Part shown: positions 31,563 through 35,429 of the stretch, in pieces | How the letters are laid out: the number at the start of each line of letters is the position of its first letter | Position numbering within the stretch: position 1 is the stretch's first letter | DNA from: Mnemiopsis leidyi | Taxonomy: Eukaryota; Ctenophora; Tentaculata; Lobata; Bolinopsidae | Direction of reading: 5' to 3' | DNA length: 35,429 nucleotides | Assembly: GCA_000226015.1 (NCBI GenBank) | Contig: JH152664.1 | Coordinates: forward strand, 195,540 to 230,968 | Notes under the pieces: model-generated | Database searches by the model: none | The model's input: only the letters and a program-made list of their open reading frames with translations | Told to the model about the DNA's origin: nothing | Translations under genes and position numbers: made by a program

Positions 31563-32818
31563 TTACTTAGTCTTCTTCTGGGCAGCTTTCCAGGCAAGAA
31601 ATTCCTTCATTTCATCATCAACATCCCCATTTTGATCTGATTCTAAGTTCGAGTCTGATTGTTTCTCTATTTTAGCCACTTCCCCATTTCCTTGCTCTTT
31701 CTCGGTCTGATCTTTTACACTTTCGTTGTCAATGTCATTGCGATCAATTTTTTCGTCATTTTCGGGAATAGTTTCATCATTTTCCGATTCTGCTTCCTCT
31801 ACAAGTTTTTCTTTTTCCCTTTTCTCCTCTTTCTCCTTTTCTGCTCTCCCTTTTTCTGCTCTTTCCCTTTCTTCAGCGAGCCTTTTCTCTTCATCTTCTT
31901 TTTCCTTCCTCAACCGTTTATCCTCTTCAAACTTCCTCCTCTCTTCAGCTTCTTCTCTTCGTTTCTGTTCTTCTTCTGCCTTCTTCCTTTCCTCTTCTTC
32001 TTTCTTTCGTCTTTGTTCCTCCTCAAATTTCCGCTTCTCATCATCTTCAACTTCTTTCCTCCTTCTAGCTTCCTCATCTGATCGCTGTTTCTCAGCTCTC
32101 CATTTCCTGAACTCTTCTTCGTCTTTTTCTCTGTCAGCTGCCGCTTTTGCTGCCTTTTCTCTTTCTAGTCTTTCCTCTTCTTCCCTTTTCTTCTCCGCCT
32201 CCTGGAATATCAAGCGTTATTGACGAGATTATATCCGTCTAACGTTCTAACGAAACGATCTCGTTCAGCTTTAGCGTGAGTCGGGTATCACCGCGACAAA
32301 AACGTTAGAATAATGGAACTGGATGTAAAGAAATATAGAAAAAATCCAAATTATTATTTTTCATACTTAAATCGGCTTCCCGCAGCTCAAAATCAAAGCT
32401 CCGTTAGAACGTCTGTCAAATGTCATAAATTGTAAATAAACGGACATCATCTCGTTATATCATAATTTACAAGGAAATGGTACAAAATTTCCTGAGGCAT
32501 ACAGCATAGCTAAACAGAATTCAAATGATTTTGGGTGTTAGTGTTACTTTTTGAAAAAAGCAAAAATTAAATATTCATCATAAAAAATACTGATGAGATT
32601 AGATAACGAAGAAGTAACTTAAAACTTCACCTTTCGAGCTGCTTCTTCCTCAGCCCTCCTCTTTTCTCTTTCTTTCTCTTGTTCAGCCCTTTTCTTGGCT
32701 TCTTCTTCTTGTCGTTTCTTCCTCTCTGCATCCTTTTTGGCTTTTTCGGCTTTTGTCGTGTAGCCAAATTGTTTTGCGTAAAGGACGTGGAACTTGTTGA
32801 GTACATCTTGTGAGATGG
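31563..32818 (-). other. Charged single-helix/coiled-coil extension of the GalNAc-transferase model
   Basis: Exons 32631-32818 and 31563-32201. From residue ~25 the sequence is almost all E, K, R with A/Q ([20 protein letters not shown] and similar), typical of ER/K single alpha-helix or coiled coil. It is followed by an acidic Asn/Asp/Glu tail and [13 protein letters not shown]. Opposite-strand frames rich in Phe/Ser here are shadows. The first exon joins the lectin exon in phase (G|CC). I see no start codon plus signal showing that it is a separate gene. Confidence 0.7.
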
Positions 32819-35240
32819 CTGAAAATAAACAAATCACAAATTCTGCAGCCATCAGTATCACTAAAGTTTACCCTTAATGCAAATGACATGATATTCATAG
32901 GGTTTGATATTGATAACCGTTTAATCTAGGGCACGAATAAGTTCGAAGATGAAGGTCAAATTGTGTAATCCGTGTTTTCAACGGAATTAGAAATCTTGAC
33001 AATACAACTACAAGTTGAACTTGAAGTACACCTATAGAATTCAACGGGTTTATTATTAACAGGCAGTCCGGCGGACTTCCAAGTAGTGATCACTTATAGA
33101 ATTAATTGAAGGTGGATTGAGATAGAGTACTCACCACCGAATTTCCATTTAAATCTATCGTCAGTCATGTCACAAGGCAGAAGCTGTAGAAATTTTCCAT
33201 CGTGTGTCAGACACTTTCCACTTCCACCGTGCATAACCACATCATCCTGAATAGAAATGTTTCAGAGTTTGTCGTTGCTCGTTCTTGACGTAATTGCAGA
33301 GCCTTAATTTAATTAATAAGTCGATTAGACTTAGAGTCAACTCATGGTTTAACAGACAAATCTAAACCAATTTTCAGGTTTTTTCCTGGTGCTATCTCAC
33401 TCTCACTCTCAGTGATAAACCAATACTGGTTCCCTCTCTTTCTCAATCGTTACCTCAGTAATAAACCACTGCTGGTTCCCTCTGAGACCGTGACATTCAT
33501 ACAGGACTATTTTCCTGGGGTTTTCTCCGTCTCCGTCCAGGCATAGGTTGTCGCTCACTAGCTCTCCGCTCGCCATCAACTTCCAGAACTGCAGATATAA
33601 TAATAAGTCATAGATAAACTAATAATTAGTCATTAGACCTTAGTGCAGATTGAAGTGCTAACAACTTCAAGTCATTGATCATAGACTTTTTGTATTCATG
33701 TGACTTTTTATTCAAACTTGACGAGATCAGATTATATCCGTCTACCGTTTTAACGAAAGGAGAACTTTGAGCTGCGAGAGTCGGGTATCACCGCGACAAA
33801 TTCAACCCGACAAATCACCCCACCTGATTTTGTCCCTTGCCATGGCAGGAGTAAACCCCGACCTGATGGCCGACCCCTGGTCCCAGGTTGTCCAGACACA
33901 CGTCACTAGGTCCCCGCACCTCACCGTGCCCCACAAAGTCTCTCTCGGGACGGGGCTGATCTGGGAACACCTCTCGGAGGTACCAGGCAAAGGAGCGACA
34001 CTTGAGTCGTTGTCTGAGGAGAACTCTGGAGACTATATCGCCTCCTTCAACCTTTTCGTTGCTCGGGACTGAGGGAGGGAATAGTCGTGTTTTATTGTGT
34101 ATTGGTGCAGGATATTAGCCTGAGGGGGAATTTACATACTTTATGACAATCTGGTTTATACTTGGGGACAAACAATCCGATTGCAAGATGGTTTCATGGA
34201 ATCTTATTTGAAGTGACCGAAGTTTGGGTTTATCTGTTCACATACCTGCGGCATTAAATGCATCCTTGTACTCATCTAGCCACACATCCACCACTCGTTT
34301 TGTGTTTTGTTGCAATGCCGTCTCCCCCGTAACTGTCTGGATAAAACACAGACATCTCAGTCAAGAGTCACCAAGAATAATCAACCGATCAAATATAATC
34401 AAATCTAACAAAAAACAGGTCGAGGGTTGTAAAATATTATTCAAATCAGGACTCAAAGTTCAAACTAACTTTAAATAGCACCAAATTACTAAATCAGATG
34501 ACATAAGTTTTGGTCACTCAAACTTTGAATTGTGCAGAATCAAGATTTAAATGTCTACACCATGTTGTCACGAATAGGTGCACGTACCTGCGTGACAAGA
34601 CCTGTTCTTCTGAAGATGTGACCGACGAAACTGCACGTGTTGATCTCCAGGGCACCACCACACATCCATATCTGAAAGTGAAAGTATGAGTTTACGGAAG
34701 AAATTTCAGTCACCGTCATCATAAGATCACTACCATTCCACTGCGAAATGTTACGACTCACAGAACTGACATCTTGTGTTCAAGTTTAAATGTTCAACAT
34801 CTGGTGTTCAAGTTCAAATGTTCAACTTCAAATGTTTAACATCTGATGATCAAATATCAACATATGGTGTTCAAGTTCAAATGTTTTCCCCTCCCCATAC
34901 TCACTCTAAAAGACATCTCTAGATTTTCAGCTCCCCAAATTTTCATCCCAGGATCATAGGCACCGATTTCGAAGAAGTACTCCTTGTCAATAGCAAATAT
35001 ACCCCCTGACATTGCAGGACTCCTGAGGGGGAAATTGTTGGTCACGAGTTGTCCCTATATCCCAACACCTTGGTCTCTGGGTGAAACTTTAACCTGATCT
35101 TTCAGTCTAAGTCTGATTATAGTGACAAAAGTTTTCATTCCTAGCTCCATTTCCTGTGCTAGGTTTCTGTCTCTTACCTTATTGGAGCACTGTCATCAAA
35201 TCCTCGTCTCTGCTGTTCCCGCGGAGGAATCGGTCTCCAT
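31563..35240 (-). CDS. Polypeptide N-acetylgalactosaminyltransferase, 3' part, with long charged C-terminal extension
   Basis: The family starts mucin-type O-glycosylation in the Golgi by adding GalNAc to Ser/Thr. Minus-strand exons: 35178-35240, 34905-35022, 34588-34671, 34246-34336, 33824-34068, 33454-33588, 33135-33246, 32631-32818, 31563-32201. Every junction is AG/GT and phase-consistent. The catalytic part shows [65 protein letters not shown] (with the metal-binding His) and [33 protein letters not shown] links to a ricin-B lectin: alpha repeat VCLDNLG.., CHGKGQNQ; beta LCLDGDG.., [10 protein letters not shown]; gamma KCLTHDG, LLPCD..., FKWKF. The 5' exons (signal anchor, DXH) lie beyond the window. 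After the lectin, [10 protein letters not shown] begins about 275 charged residues ending AAQKKTK. The fusion could be real or a merger of two genes. Confidence 0.85.
32220..32299 (+). mobile_element. TTGACGAG-family element, copy 6, in a GalNAc-transferase intron
   Basis: TTGACGAGATTATATCCGTC to ATCACCGCGACAA. Flanks AAGCGTTA (32212-32219) and AAACGTTA (32300-32307) match at 7 of 8. It lies 18 bases from the acceptor of the last exon. A decayed piece (cggacatcatctcgt) sits at 32441-32455. Confidence 0.8.
33049..33096 (-). terminator. Candidate alternative 3' end giving a normal-length GalNAc-transferase
   Basis: If the donor at 33134 is not used, the frame runs [17 protein letters not shown] and stops at 33094-33096. 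AATAAA (plus tttatt 33049-33054) lies 40 bases downstream. This would end the enzyme right after the lectin domain, as is usual for the family. Confidence 0.5.
33718..33799 (+). mobile_element. TTGACGAG-family element, copy 7, in a GalNAc-transferase intron
   Basis: TTGACGAGATCAGATTATAT to ATCACCGCGACAA. Flanks ATTCAAAC (33710-33717) and ATTCAACC (33800-33807) match at 7 of 8. It ends 24 bases from the exon 33824-34068 donor. Confidence 0.8.
34771..34885. repeat. Degenerate minisatellite (catctggtgttcaagttcaa)
   Basis: About four imperfect units of tggtgttcaagttcaaatgt with shorter partial units, in the intron between two catalytic-domain exons. Confidence 0.75.
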
Positions 35241-35290
35241 CTGAACGATTATCACGTAATTATCCAATCAGACGACAGATTTTTGGTATC

Positions 35291-35400
35291 CAACCTATTC
35301 AACGGGCGATGCGCGTCTAGAATTTCTTCGCCAGGCCAGAAATGCGTGACAGCGCGTGATGGCCGCGACAGTAGGTTATCAACCTACAACCAACCTATCA
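35291..35400. repeat. Dispersed repeat related to the block at 16795-16880
   Basis: gggcgatgcgcgtcta followed by atggccgcgacagtaggtta matches the GC-richer block at 16798-16862, with different spacing. It lies in the GalNAc-transferase intron at the window's right end. Confidence 0.65.
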
Positions 35401-35429
35401 GAACAAAATGTTCGCACCACGTGATATGG

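Noticed and set aside
31563..31577. C-terminal KKTK as an ER-retrieval KKXX signal
   Set aside because: The family is type II with a luminal C-terminus, so a cytosolic dilysine signal would not be exposed; probably coincidence in a Lys-rich tail.
31659..32223. Plus-strand frames of 140 and 165 residues rich in Phe or Ser
   Set aside because: They are the antisense of the E/K/R-rich helix exon; low complexity explains the long open frames.

Overview
This is a eukaryotic, almost certainly metazoan, nuclear contig. It is AT-rich, its genes are split by many short spliceosomal introns, AATAAA signals follow stop codons, and it is full of small DNA transposons, minisatellites and retroelement debris. 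The gene content (a PABPN1 orthologue, a polypeptide GalNAc-transferase, a NOL11 C-terminal domain, a GLGRTGT-type P-loop sulfotransferase-like protein and a retroelement with a PHD-like finger) suits an early-branching animal. A cnidarian is my best guess, held weakly. Species and coordinates of origin are unknown.

Layout. 1-5854: a direct tandem duplication of about 2.9 kb. Each copy carries a three-exon minus-strand gene for a small secreted cysteine-containing protein. The right copy is intact; the left copy has a 1-bp frameshift. 5855-10470: no gene recognised; minisatellites, one short transposon copy and two RFX X-box-like sites. 10973-13498 (minus): PABPN1-like gene (coiled coil, RRM, Arg/Gly tail), with a large intronic inverted repeat and a 19-bp minisatellite. 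13499-15660: no gene. 15681-16330: broken non-LTR element across a 13-N gap. 16430-19020: nested transposons and a degenerate 70-80 bp tandem array, including a 278-bp hAT-type MITE with perfect 8-bp target duplication. 19512-21327: transposase remnant, hairpin and another inverted-repeat element.

21360-30552 (plus): one long exon series in which every intron phase I could check agrees. Exons a-f (21360-25969) encode a basic nuclear-type protein ending in a PIP-box-like tail, stop and AATAAA. Exons g-m (26099-30552) encode a NOL11 C-terminal domain with no WD40 part in the window. Two minus-strand genes lie inside its introns: an intronless sulfotransferase-like gene (23032-23778) and a multi-pass membrane protein with a Pro-rich tail and one apparent frameshift (26974-28223). 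31563-35240 (minus): 3' two-thirds of a GalNAc-transferase gene. After the ricin lectin domain it continues in frame into about 275 residues of highly charged helix.

The genes do not form an operon or one pathway; the window reads as ordinary animal genome order. The best novelties are two possible chimeric genes with alternative 3' ends (GalNAc-T plus charged helix; PIP-tailed protein plus NOL11-C) and a short dispersed transposon family with 8-9 bp target duplications. All gene models come from reading the sequence by eye; none has transcript or database support.
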